DNA of 58,818 nucleotides, taken from Fragilaria radians. Lineage: Eukaryota; Bacillariophyta; Fragilariophyceae; Fragilariales; Fragilariaceae. The stretch is taken from contig CAAAJI010000168.1 of NCBI GenBank assembly GCA_900642245.1, positions 59,487-118,304 of the forward strand, written 5' to 3'. Of the stretch, positions 58,810 through 58,818 are shown piece after piece (the first letter of the stretch is position 1; every line of letters starts with the position of its first letter). Under the pieces are notes generated by a model. That model worked only from the letters and a program-made list of their open reading frames with translations. It was not told where the DNA came from and did not search any database. The translations under genes were made by a program, and so were the position numbers.

Positions 58810-58818
58810 ACCTTTATT

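Noticed and set aside
1..58818. tRNA, rRNA and CRISPR signals
   Set aside because: A read-through for B-box-like GGTTCRA, rRNA cores and regular spaced repeats gave nothing convincing; a covariance-model search would settle this.

Overview
The window is nuclear DNA from an AT-rich eukaryotic alga. A diatom or close stramenopile relative fits best. Support: proteins with signal peptides and diatom-like plastid-targeting motifs (a pyruvate kinase with a TFAFFP motif and an HHL1-like photosystem protein), short GT-AG introns of 63-107 nt, a Cys-rich ionotropic glutamate receptor, Ty1/copia retroelements, and ATG starts with long AT-rich intergenic stretches. Several genes need their start moved from an upstream TTG or GTG to an in-frame ATG; I have done this. 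The species assignment is inference.

Layout. 1.5-3.1 kb: an HHL1-like plastid protein, convergent with a two-exon membrane protein. 5.5-6.2 kb: a membrane-anchored nitroreductase. 9.4-11.4 kb: a four-exon plastid pyruvate kinase (minus). 13.2-14.9 kb: a broken gene beside an 799-base assembly gap. 15.3 kb: ribosome-biogenesis factor RLP24. 17.4-25.5 kb: a dense block with a Cys/His-rich membrane protein, a JmjC/cupin oxygenase and the three-exon GATOR1 subunit IML1/DEPDC5. 27-36 kb: an unfamiliar protein with two W-x-NRRPS repeats, the exosome subunit RRP45, a 2-oxoglutarate oxygenase, a tetraspan protein with a long acidic tail and a LON-domain protein. 36.5-43.2 kb: a pile-up of decayed copia elements, with a plus-strand fragment wedged inside a minus-strand one. 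44.6-48.4 kb: a three-exon putatively exported protein and a zinc-finger-like protein. 50.5-57.2 kb: an ionotropic glutamate receptor-like gene and an EF-hand receptor-like gene, each interrupted by one apparent frameshift, with a dead hAT transposon between them that still has its terminal repeats and 8-bp target-site duplication. 57.8-58.8 kb: a tRNA pseudouridine synthase.

Most genes are single-copy housekeeping genes with no operon-like logic. The pairs worth considering together are the receptor-like genes at 50-57 kb (ligand-gated channel plus calcium-binding receptor) and the Cys/His-rich membrane protein at 17.4 kb, whose motif set resembles bacterial proteins of unknown role. Three independent single-base frameshifts (13.4, 51.85 and 56.6 kb) suggest either assembly indels or gene decay; reads are needed to decide. 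I saw no rRNA, convincing tRNA, CRISPR array or bacterial-type operon.
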